A stretch of DNA of 64,000 bases, taken from assembly GCA_015501075.1 (NCBI GenBank), contig JADNYJ010000030.1:1-64000 (forward strand). The letters are read 5' to 3'. A program made the position numbers and the translations under genes. Origin of the DNA: Gymnopilus junonius (Eukaryota; Basidiomycota; Agaricomycetes; Agaricales; Galerinaceae). Under the pieces are notes generated by a model. That model searched no databases. It saw nothing but the letters and a program-made list of their open reading frames with translations, and was not told where the DNA came from. This document shows, piece by piece, positions 35,788-45,449 of this stretch. The stretch's first letter is position 1. Every line of letters begins with the position of its first letter.

Positions 35788-36771
35788 TATTGGAACGTCA
35801 AGATGGTGACAAAAGGAAAGAATATCAACCGAGGAAGTTTTGAGGTGGCCATGCATAGGGCGTGGAAGCCAAATGTCATTCAAAGCTATTTTAACATACC
35901 GCCCGCATGATTAGGCACTTCGGAGGCCCTTAGATCTAGAAGAGCGAAGCCGAGAGCGCTACTTCTAGGAGCCTGGGCACTTTGATAAAATTGAAAGAGA
36001 CGTATGGCTGTGGTGGATTCTACAGTCATGAACAATTCCCTTGTACGTTTGATATGTAGGCAAGCGTCAGATAAATTCCGTATTGTCGACAAGATGGGGC
36101 ATTACAGAAAATAAGTGAAACAGTCGTTCAGAGTCATCGTCATCTATCAGCAAGGTGAGTCTAGACTGACTTCGATTGACCCTGGATACCCAAGTTTTTC
36201 AAATCCGGTGCACTCAGTCGGGAATGTGTAGTCGAGGAAGGAGCTTATTAACTGATTGAAAACTGCGTCGTTTTCCTCGATAGGACCTCATAAAGTATAT
36301 TAATCCGCGGCGCTTTCAGGCATGGAGGTGAGGTTTGTTTGATGACATCGATTGATCATGAGCTGGTGCTTGCCAACTTGAAGCAGACGGGTTGGTTACG
36401 GTAGTGGGTATTTGGAATAGGGAAATGGTACTGGCTGATCAAGTATGGCCGGTACCGTCAGTAAGAAGAGCGGTGAAGAAGCAGAATTGGCTGATTTTGT
36501 AAGGTACGACAAGCTATAAGGTGCTCTTGCAATTCGTGGGTCTCCGACGGCTTGCCCGCTGAGAGCCAGACCCGCGTGCCAGCGGCAAATGCATACTATA
36601 CAGAAAATGAAAGGCCATTAGTGGCCTTGAAAAAATGGCCCGAATGAGAGCAAAAAAAGGACTATACCTTTCTTGAAAACATCGGGAAGCGGCTGATCCT
36701 GCCTCCATGCCTACCCAAATCGCTCAAAACCTCTCCTTCGCTGGCCCTGCTGCCCCAAAACTGTGCAAGTC
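35788..36771. other. Upstream flank of NLR gene, no supported gene
   Basis: Presumed promoter of the NLR gene. The reverse frame 35,886-36,092 and others are short, with no motif or convincing splice sites. Confidence 0.4.
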
Positions 36772-37431
36772 TCACATCCTGTGACTTTGTAGCCGATTCT
36801 TCTTTAGACCGGAGAACATCTGCTCGCGCTGTCTGCGGAGCTTCTCCAGGGTCGCTTCGTGCTCCTGTTTGAGCTTTTGAGAGAGGTGCTGGATGAGGTA
36901 TATCGGATGAAGAGGTCTTGGGAAGGAGGGATAAGGTACTGGGTAGGAGTTGTATATTCCTTGGATGGGACAAAAGTAGGAGAAAGTAAGCTTGCAGTAC
37001 GGATAAAGGAGAAAAAAGGACCGCTTGCGAACCTCCGGTTCGCGCTGGGTGGGCATGGTGTTCGGACACTTGGTCAGCACCATCAGGGTCGTACATTTGA
37101 GCCTTCTGCGCCCTCTAAGGCGCCTGTATATTCGCTGAAATACGTTTTCTGGAAGTTGTTCGACGTCTGCTTTCATTGTTTCAAACCTATTCATATTCGC
37201 ATCGCAGTCGTTCAGCTGACCTATATATGCAGAAATTTTAGAAGACGAACATACTCTCTGGGACCTCCTTTTTCTTGTAACCGATCACGAACTCGCTGTC
37301 AACCTCAAGAGCATTTTGCAGGTTCCAGTCGTTGATTTGGCCTGGTTAGGTGAATCCAGCAGTGGACCCATTTTCCCCGGCCTGCATAGGTTTGACAACC
37401 CGCCTTGGTTCGGGAACCATTCGGCATCCAT
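36772..37431 (-). CDS. Possible small spliced gene, family unknown
   Basis: Reverse-strand pieces read like exons: MDAEWFPNQGG, then QINDWNLQNALEVDSEFVIGYKKKEVPE, a donor gtatgt with acceptor atatag, then SQLNDCDANMNRFETMKADVEQLPEN. Downstream comes HLSQKLKQEHEATLEKLRRQREQMFSGLKKN, a charged, likely coiled-coil stretch. The middle junctions are ambiguous: both KAQMYDPDGADQVSEHH and FQRIYRRLRGRRR lie in candidate frames. I do not recognise the protein. Amphipathic helices and codon usage favour a real small gene, but the structure is uncertain. Confidence 0.3.
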
Positions 37432-37439
37432 GAGTGTCG

Positions 37440-39778
37440 TTATTAGACGTTGAATAAGTAAAATGTCGAAATGTCGATGAGGTATTGGTTAAAGATCAAT
37501 ATTCAAAAAAGCAACCGAAGAAATAACGTGGCTCTCTCCTCTGCCGCCATCAGTGATCACTCCTTGGCCCTCCCGACACCTTCTTCGTCTGTTTGTTTTG
37601 GATAGCGAATGGTACGAGTTAGACGAAAACAGTCTGTTTTTTAGGTGGGTTTTGATATCCTCTCCGTCATCTACTCACCCACACACTCTCAGATAAGGGT
37701 CCTCATCAGAACTCCGATTCCACTGGGATATCTCTCTGGAGATTCGACCATAAAACACGTTGGGGGGAATATTTTCAATTGGAATCGGGTTCTATAGACC
37801 CCTCCTCCGAGCCTGAACCATATCTGTCTCCCCGAAACGGGACAGCGACTTTCCCACTACCTCAATCGCTCGATCACCATGATCCCGACTGCATCCTTCA
37901 TGCTTGCAGCCACGCCACATCATCATCGACTCACGAAACGCATGCACATTCACTACTGTTACCTGGCTGATCGCCCTGAAGCCGCTCCTTCAGAGCAATC
38001 TCACTCGAATATCACAATGGAGGACCCGCAGTAATACATTCTACACCCCACACCAACACCAACTCCCACCACAACTACAGCGACTGGCACCTCTTCATAG
38101 TCTCGCTGCAGTATAGTATACATCATGATGAGGAGGGGACGCGGCGAGCAAGTTGCAGCTTATGCATTTAAAAGCTGCAGCACAAGCTATCTGGTTGAAA
38201 AGCGGCACTCTTGGTGACGAACGTCCATGGGCGTTGACAGCGATGAAGAAGAGGAGGCAGGCGTGGACGCTGTCGTTGAAGCTTGTGGTGACAGTGAGTA
38301 CAGTGTCTTTTCTTCCGCTCCTATGAGCTTGATTGGATTATACGGTGACGGTCACATTTTTTATTAGTGCTCGGCCAGCTAGACACGGGCTAAAACTGGC
38401 TGCTCATAAGGTCGTTGTTGGTATGTCTATTTACCATTTCGTTTTATTCACACCACAGATCTCTTATCGATCCTTACATTTTCAGATGGACTGTTGAAGT
38501 TGCCTCCATTTCGACCTATTTTTGAAAACGATCACAATGGCCGAAATACGCTTCAAGGGAAGCATATGATCAGGGCGAAGAGCTGAAGACCGCTGTCCCG
38601 ACTCCATTCACCTTCGTTGCTGCTGCTGCGGCTTAATCGTCACCCAAGAAGGCCGATTCGGAAGAGACTTTGACATCGGAGTCGGGTGCCAGTGCTAACA
38701 CGTCTGGCACGACCACCCCCGCTCCAGAAGGGACGTCCGACACAGCTTCTGCTGCCACTCCAGGAGTTACTCTTCCATCTAAATACACCACCTTCCCTAT
38801 CGACTCCTCATAACTCTCATCTCTTCCTCCCAAAACCAACTATCTCATCAACACCACCAACTACCTCCCACTATAAGTCCAAGTTCAACCACAAACAAAA
38901 CCCGTCCCCCTTATCGAGGGACATCCTCCTCTCATCATCTTCTCCATATTGAAATCCAACACGCCGCATTTGTTGTCGGTTCTCCTGTTTACGCAAAGGT
39001 TTAGGAACCAGACGGTGGGCGGGGTGGAGAACTATCGCTTGATCAACCTCATGGCGTGGAGGCACGTCAGCAGTTGGGTCCATCAAATTTTTGAAGGCAA
39101 AGTCTTTGCGGGTTAAGGTTGGAAATGACGATGATAGCGAGCATGATAGACCTGGTAAGGATGGTAAAGGGAGCAATGCCATTGGGGATGGCCCAATTTG
39201 GACCTTAAGCGCGCTGCGCCTTCCTCCTTATCAGAGAGTCCATGGAATACGCACCTGACGATCTGTGCTTGTTGGGACGTTGGAGATTTGTTGACGGACT
39301 ATAAGAGGTTTGGGAAGAGTATTAACGTTGTTGCGTTGCAGGGTTTGTAATTGGTATGAATGTGCTATTGGGCGCACTGAGGACCACGGAAGGATGGTAA
39401 AAATGCTTGACTTACCCAGACAGATAAAGGAGCCGTCGTCTCTCGAGGTTGGGTATCACACTGATTTAAGGGCCCTCGTATGTCACTTCTGTTGCTTAGA
39501 TATTTCGCGCCTTGACTTGTCCTTGTAATACCCCATGCCCTTCAGAATACTGCATCAAAGCTGCCTTTTTGGATCTGGTCTTTCGCCGTGTCACTCCCCT
39601 CGCCTAAGCACAACAGTGACTAGTGACGTCAAGCGCGTGCTTATCAGCTATAATTAGTTTTTGTAAACCAAAGAAGGTAACGACGCCACAACGATTCTGT
39701 TTCCAGCCACGAGAGAGTATGGACATGAAAACGAGGCGGAATGACATTTTAAACCTACTCAAGTACGTAAAAGTTAAA
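37440..39778. other. Poorly coding stretch with possible decayed gene scraps
   Basis: No frame is long or clean. Pieces such as SARPARHGLKLAAHKVVV joined over a gtatgt-cag intron to DGLLKLPPFRPIFENDHNG (about 38,370-38,580), and an Ala/Ser/Thr-rich stretch with stops at about 38,580-38,815, look like remains of coding exons. I could not assign a family. Confidence 0.3.
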
Positions 39779-41644
39779 CTAGTTATTAGTAACCGGCGGA
39801 GTGAGGCTTTCCTTTACTACTTGAGTGACCTTCGGCTCAATTTGACTTAGCTCCTCGATAAGGTTATCCTGAAAAATTGAAGTGAGTTAGAGGTACTTGC
39901 TGGTATTAGAAATGAATACTTACCCAGAATTTTTCCTGGGCCTTTTCCCCCTCCTTACTAATCACAAAATCACTCGGCTCATGAACCTCCATCAAACTAA
40001 TATAGGCTCCTCTCAATTCGTCTTTCCTTTCCTCAGCCCCAACGGCTGCCCAAACAGGCATCCTACTACCTTCCTCTGTAGTTCGAGCCAAGAAAATATA
40101 CATCAGTTTGTCAAGCAGAAGATGTATTCCCATAAAATTGTGTCCAAGGGCAGAGGAGCTATATCCAGGGTGGATGGCATTAACAATAACGGGCCTTTCA
40201 TGTAGTCTGTCATTAAGAGCTCGTACGAAGAAGATATTCCATACTAGAAGAAATGAAAAAATAGCATTTTCGCCAGTGAGAGAAGTGATAGAAGCAATAA
40301 AAGTATCTGCCTTACATTTTGTTACTTGGTATCTCTTGGCGTCTGATTTTCTGGTCGGAAAATATAATAGGGTCACTCAGAGTAGGCCGGTTGGATTTCA
40401 TTTGAGGTTCATTTGAGTCTCGGTTGGAATTTTAGTTGAGACTTGGCAGAGCGGCATGGGTGCAGTCAATTCTGAACTGGAGAGTTCAACTTTGATCATG
40501 GTTGACCAACTGGAAAGTTCGGCGTGGGCAGCCATTGGAGCTTCAACGTTGATTGAGATAATTTGAATTATTTGATTATTGTTGCCGGCCCCTCCATCTA
40601 GCACACTCAAAGCATAAGATCTATTCTACATATGGCATAGGCACTTAAATAGGTCAATAAAAAGGAATAAAAAAATAAAAGTAAGAATAAAAAAGTACCC
40701 CCTGCCTAGTTCTGTTGAAACTCCACTGCTGGCTCAAGCCGAACTTTCCAGTTGGTCAACCATGATCAAAGTTGAACTCTCCAGTTCGGAATTGACCGCA
40801 CCCATGCCGCTCTGCCGAGTCTCAACTAAAATTCCAACTGAGACTCAAATGAACCTCAAATGAAATCCAACCGGCCTACTCTGAGCGACCCTAATGAAGC
40901 CAATAATACAAGTCCATCATTGAATCACTTACGTATTTTTTAAATCATTTTTGTGACCATATTCTCTGAGCATCGGTGCTTCAAGTACCAAGTAATGCGC
41001 TTCACTGGACAGGACCACTAATCATGGGGTCATATTGTACTTTTGTGCAGTCTCAAGCATGCGAGGCACAAGCAATAATGCAAGTAAGGATGTCGACAAA
41101 ACATTAATTTGGACCCTGCAAAGTCATAAAAGTAAGATCAATTCCGATTCACCATGAATGGTCACTTACTGATGGTCCTTACGATGCTTCCCATCCATCA
41201 TCCGTAAAGTCGACAGAGCCCATAGGAGGAGCGTTAGCGGCATTTTCCACTAGAATATCTAACCGGCCTCCCTCTTTCTCGAATCTTTCAGAAAAGAACT
41301 TGACAGAGGCAAAGCTTGCAAGGTCGAGGAGCCATAGTTCAACCCCTTGGAATCCTGTCTCCTGTTTAATAACTTGAATTGCCAAGTCATTAAAATATTA
41401 AAATGCATCAATTATTTATACGAAAATTGGACCCACCATTTACTGCAGCATCGCCTTTCTCTCTGTTCCTGCACGCAAGAATAAGTTTTGCGGGGTTCAT
41501 TCTTGCAAAGTGCTTTGCGGCCTCGAAGCCCAACCCGATATTTGCACCAGTAACGATGACAGTCTTCCCAGAGAGGTCCGCTTGAGGAACTGGAGGGACT
41601 TTAGTATACTGGGATTTGATAAAGTCAATGATACCGAAGCGCAT
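39779..41644 (-). pseudogene. Short-chain dehydrogenase/reductase, copy 1 (MITE in intron, stop in exon 3)
   Basis: Classical SDR fold protein of the fungal retinol-dehydrogenase-like type. Exons: 41644-41437, 41372-41183, 41115-40933, 40350 onward, and a last exon ending at 39779. Cofactor motif TGANIGLG follows the start MRFGIIDFIKSQYTKVPPV. Then come LDLASFASV, NAANAPPMG (the usual NNAG-like loop), SSEAHY and the catalytic Tyr-x3-Lys in RYQVTK, split by an intron. The C-terminus has RGAYISLMEVHEPSDF. Exon 3 contains TGA at 41024-41022 where copy 2 has CGA (Pro-Arg-Leu-Val), so the product would stop before the active site. Intron 3 is 582 nt because it carries a 522-bp MITE. It is transcribed away from the F-box-like gene at 42.2 kb. 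Confidence 0.75.
40370..40891. mobile_element. 522-bp MITE with 154-bp terminal inverted repeats
   Basis: 40370-40523 and 40738-40891 are inverted copies, starting GGGTC(A/G)CTCAGAGTAGGC and differing at only about six positions, mostly transitions at CpG. TA lies on both outer sides, consistent with a TA target duplication as in Tc1/mariner-type elements. The centre has no coding frame. It lies wholly inside intron 3 of SDR copy 1 (40351-40932). Confidence 0.8.
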
Positions 41645-42197
41645 GGCGGCAGATCTTAAAGGAGAGCCTGAGGTGGAGACGATAGTAAAAGATTAGGGGC
41701 GTAAATTTAATTGACGTTGGACTATATATTTCATCTTACATACAATAATTTACAATCGCGAGTCGAGTCATCTTGGCTTATTCATCTTGAAGCTGGAGAT
41801 TGGCCGGAGACCCTTCCCGGTCGCGCCATCATTGGTCTAAGTATGCCGGTCGCATACGCAGGCTACTGCCCCTCAGCGCGTACCTTGATTAGACTATCAC
41901 TGTTACATCCTACAATATAGTACAGGTGCAGGTGTGACTGCTCCTCATAGTAAAGCAATTTCAATGCTTGGTAGACATTGAGTACATACCTAATACCTAT
42001 AAGAGCCGCCAACTTTCAGTTTCTAGAATCACTGTTTGCTTGCAACTGCTTAGGGGTGTGAATCAATTTCTTTTGTTTGTCGTTGTCTACCTCTTTGTTC
42101 TCCGGCTCTTTTTTTGTTGATTTTGGCCACCATCCTCCCTAGCGAGACCCTTTCCTCCCATTGTGGACATTTTGCAGGAGAGATTATTTTCGTAGCC
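41645..42197. promoter_or_regulatory. Divergent region between SDR copy 1 and F-box gene A
   Basis: About 550 nt between two genes read outward. A pyrimidine-rich stretch (ttcttttgtttgtcgttg) lies close to the F-box start. No repeat or RNA gene was seen. Confidence 0.35.
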
Positions 42198-43616
42198 ATG
42201 TCATCACTTTATTTGAAGCACACCTTTGAGACAGTGACGCTCCCCTTCGATATCCTCCTTGCTGTCATTGACGAGGTAGCATTCTCCAACGACATCTCTA
42301 CCCTGCGGTCTTGTTCTCTCCTACATCGTGACTTTCTTCCCTACTGCCGAAAATACCTGTTTGGGACATTCGACATGCTCAAGGCTTCTCCAAATACAGA
42401 GCGGTACTTTCTGAAGTTCTATGTGTTTCTCACCAAGAACCAACACCTGGCATACTATGTTCGCGTTGTGCATATCCTCTTCCTCAAAGACTCCTTGGTG
42501 GATCTGAAAAAATGGCTACAAACCTGGGGGCCTTCCATGGCTCGCTTACTTCGATTGTTGACCCATGTCGAGTTCCTTGGGTTGTATTCTGGGCACACGT
42601 TCAGAGGATTGTGGTGCCACATTGCTCCGGAGGTTCAGAGCGCGTTAATGCAAATTGCCGCTCTCACTTGCTGCAAACAGCTGAATTTCTTGAACTTTGA
42701 TGGTATCCCCCGGTCTCTGCTCAACAACTGTCGTTCGCTCAAGTCTCTTAACATGACTTCCAGTTCTCTAGAGTCTTTGGACCCGCAAAATGAGCTGAAC
42801 AAGAAAACGATTACCATCCCAAAGGCCAATTGGATTCACTTAGAGGACGCTATGTTTTCGAATTCGGAAAACATATTTCAGTACTTTTATCCTTACACAA
42901 GTACCTCACCCCTTTTTCTAGACTTCTCTAGCCTCAAACGACTTTCTGTCACTTTATCACCCGATATCTCGGAAGCCCTATGGAAACTCATCTATTCTGC
43001 GTTGGAGACGCTAGAATCATTGTCAATCAATCAGACTTATAAGGAAGAGATTACTACAATGGCTATAACATATTACCCATTCAACAATGGCTGCCTCACA
43101 AAGGTCGGGGGATCGTATCCAACCTTGTCACCTTTATCTCATCTCCGCCGGTTCTCTTTCTCGATCATGCCCCACGTCCTTCCAGGTCATTCCCACCTGG
43201 AACATTTCTCCGAGTTGTGCATGCTTCTTCGCACATGCCCTCTAAGCATCAGAGAAATTAACATCAAAATCGACTTATTCCTTTTAACCATTTCTGCAGA
43301 CGAGGTTGAAGATATTTTCTTTCCAGGAGATGATGTTGACAATCCTAGACCTCCATTTCTCCAGGAGCTTGACAGTACTTTCTCTGACTGGTCGCTTTTC
43401 CCTTCTCTCACAGACGTCAAGGTCGATATTCTGTTGGCAGACGATTATGCTCAGACATCTGATTCCGATTCAGAGTATATCCAGAGTGAGCCCGAGCTCA
43501 TGTCGTTCAGCGAGATTGAAAAATCAGTGAGAAATATGATGAAATTGACAAGACGAAGCTTGCGAGGAAAAGGTCATTTTTTGGCCAGTGCAAGGATTGG
43601 GAATAGGATTCACTAA
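42198..43616 (+). CDS. F-box-like protein A (paralogue family of four)
   Basis: Single-exon gene of 472 residues. The N-terminal motif LPFDILLAVIDEVAFSNDISTLRSCSLLHRDFLPYCRKYLF (about residues 14-54) is the F-box-like pattern common in agaricomycetes, which usually links a substrate to SCF ubiquitin ligase. The rest is leucine-rich, with weak repeats such as NNCRSLKSLNMTSSSLESL, consistent with a diverged LRR-like substrate domain. The segment after DEVEDIFF is short and only mildly acidic (PGDDVDNPRPP), unlike B, C and D. The tail has SVRNMMKLTRRSL, matching the others. I chose the ATG at 42198 because it aligns with the starts of the paralogues; an upstream in-frame ATG at 42114 exists. Target unknown. 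Confidence 0.8.
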   Translation: MSSLYLKHTFETVTLPFDILLAVIDEVAFSNDISTLRSCSLLHRDFLPYCRKYLFGTFDMLKASPNTERYFLKFYVFLTKNQHLAYYVRVVHILFLKDSLVDLKKWLQTWGPSMARLLRLLTHVEFLGLYSGHTFRGLWCHIAPEVQSALMQIAALTCCKQLNFLNFDGIPRSLLNNCRSLKSLNMTSSSLESLDPQNELNKKTITIPKANWIHLEDAMFSNSENIFQYFYPYTSTSPLFLDFSSLKRLSVTLSPDISEALWKLIYSALETLESLSINQTYKEEITTMAITYYPFNNGCLTKVGGSYPTLSPLSHLRRFSFSIMPHVLPGHSHLEHFSELCMLLRTCPLSIREINIKIDLFLLTISADEVEDIFFPGDDVDNPRPPFLQELDSTFSDWSLFPSLTDVKVDILLADDYAQTSDSDSEYIQSEPELMSFSEIEKSVRNMMKLTRRSLRGKGHFLASARIGNRIH

Positions 43617-44012
43617 GTTCTTGCCGCGTCCCCGTCAACGCATCACTTGTTTCGCTGAAGGGTTTTCATGTTGGCTACATACGTACATATCTGTGTGGGA
43701 GTGACTGAATAAATTTGTTTGGCGTAAATCATCTAACGGAGCGAGAAATTTAAATTACACATGCTATGTAAAGGGAACCCAACCTTACCTAGGCCGCAAA
43801 TTTATGCCATTGAAACTATATCTGCAAGTAAAGTACGTAGTAGATTCCTTAGCGGTGTGAAATTCATACTCTTTTTGGGCAGGTGCTGCTTTCCATTGTT
43901 CGCCTTACCCTTCCTTTCTTCCTGATTCCAACACCATCTTTCCTTGCGAGGACCAACTCCTACCTTACCTCCATCACGATCAACTATTGCAGCAGTATCA
44001 ACCATCCTGATC
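43617..44012. promoter_or_regulatory. Spacer between F-box genes A and B
   Basis: The last 150 nt, pyrimidine-rich and ending agcagtatcaaccatcctgatc before the ATG, resemble the matching region upstream of F-box gene C (54,319-54,470, reverse strand). The duplication of B and C therefore included the 5' leader. Confidence 0.5.
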
Positions 44013-45449
44013 ATGTCTTTGTCAATCTTGAAGCGCTACCCGGATACACCGGCCCTCCCTTTTGACGTCCTTCTGGCTATCATTGACGAAGTAGCATGCA
44101 CTGACGACATCTACACCTTGCGGTCTTGCTCCCTCTTGCATCACGACCTCCTTCCTCACTGTCAGAAATACCTATTCGAAACGTTCGATATGCGAAATGG
44201 CTCCCCAGAGACGGAGCAATACTTCTTCAAATTTTGTACCCTGCTCACCAAAAGCCCACACCTTGCCCGCTATGTCCATTTCCTGTACATGCTATATCTC
44301 AACCTTGCCCATGTTCCTATTGACGAATCACTACCAAATCAGCCATCCACGGTTTACTTCCTTCGTTCGTTGACCAACGTCACGGCTTTCGGGTTACACT
44401 TCACGAAGATGAGGTGGGGTAACCTTGGTATTGGATTTCAAAACGAGATAAGACGGATTATTACCCAACCGTGCTGTGAAGAGTTGATGCTCGCTGGCTT
44501 GGACTATATCCCTCGATCTGTGATTAACAATTGCCGTTTCGTCAAAGCTCTGAGCATGACTGCTTGCTCTCTGGAATGCTGGAATCCAGAGAGAGCAGTC
44601 GCGGCTACAGAGAATGGAACGGTGACCACCATCCCTGAAAGCAACTGGGTTCATCTAAAAAATGCAGAATTTTTTAATTCCGAGTATCTATTCGAAAGTC
44701 TGTACCCTTGCTCGAGCACCCTTCCGATTCACCTGGATTTCTCCAACCTCAAACATCTGAAAGTCACACTGTCGCCTGATACGATGGAAGTCGTGTGGAA
44801 ATTTATCCACTTTATGTCTCCAACCCTGGTAACGCTAGCGATCAACCAAACATATCGGTTCGAGGTTCTTGCCGAAGGAATCAGTGAGATGACCAGATAC
44901 AACGGTGGCTGCCTCACCTTTGAGGGCTCGTATCAAACTCTATCACCATTATCTCACCTCCTTCGGTTCTCGTTCTCGATCATCCTTTACGATCTGGACG
45001 ATCATTCCGAACGGGAACACCTCTTTGAGCTGTGCACCCTTCTCCGCACATGCCCACCAAGCATCAGGCAAATCTGCATCAAACTCGACCTCTATGGCTG
45101 TAACACTAAAGACGTCGACCGCTTTTTCTTTCCGCCTTCTTCCGACGACGAGGAATACGAAGATGACGACGGGCGGCCGTTTCTCATGGGACTTGATCAA
45201 ACTCTATCAGATCAATTACTTTTCCCTAGTCTCGATTTTGTAGAGATTGGTATTGTGCTTGAGGATGACTACGAGTCGGATTCGGACGAGTCTATTGAAG
45301 AGTATAGCTATGAAGAGCTGTTGCCTTTGCCGCTCGATGAGATTAGGGAGTCGGCGAGAAATATGATGCAGTTGACTGAACAAAGTTTGGAAGACAGAGT
45401 TGGTCTTTTTGTAGACGTGTGGGTCAGGGAACGGATTGCTTCGGATTAG
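44013..45449 (+). CDS. F-box-like protein B
   Basis: Single exon, 478 residues, same head-to-tail direction as gene A. F-box-like region LPFDVLLAIIDEVACTDDIYTLRSCSLLHHDLLPHCQKYLF at about residues 15-55. The middle has MTACSLECWNPE, HLDFSNLKHLKVTLSPDTMEVVWKFIH and LTFEGSYQTLSPLSHLLRFSFSII, all shared with gene C, its closest relative in the window. After DVDRFFF comes an acidic loop, SSDDEEYEDDDGR, then LLFPSLDFVEIGIVLEDDYES and the family tail ESARNMMQLTEQSLE and VDVWVRERI. The start was set at MSLSILKR by alignment with gene C; an in-frame ATG at 43944 lies upstream. Likely an SCF adaptor; substrate unknown. Confidence 0.82.
   Translation: MSLSILKRYPDTPALPFDVLLAIIDEVACTDDIYTLRSCSLLHHDLLPHCQKYLFETFDMRNGSPETEQYFFKFCTLLTKSPHLARYVHFLYMLYLNLAHVPIDESLPNQPSTVYFLRSLTNVTAFGLHFTKMRWGNLGIGFQNEIRRIITQPCCEELMLAGLDYIPRSVINNCRFVKALSMTACSLECWNPERAVAATENGTVTTIPESNWVHLKNAEFFNSEYLFESLYPCSSTLPIHLDFSNLKHLKVTLSPDTMEVVWKFIHFMSPTLVTLAINQTYRFEVLAEGISEMTRYNGGCLTFEGSYQTLSPLSHLLRFSFSIILYDLDDHSEREHLFELCTLLRTCPPSIRQICIKLDLYGCNTKDVDRFFFPPSSDDEEYEDDDGRPFLMGLDQTLSDQLLFPSLDFVEIGIVLEDDYESDSDESIEEYSYEELLPLPLDEIRESARNMMQLTEQSLEDRVGLFVDVWVRERIASD

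Noticed and set aside
40370..40891. Treating the SDR-intron MITE as a hAT element because its ends can be read TAGGG
   Set aside because: Flanking octamers (aaatataa and atgaagcc) do not match; only TA is shared, so a TA-duplicating type fits better.
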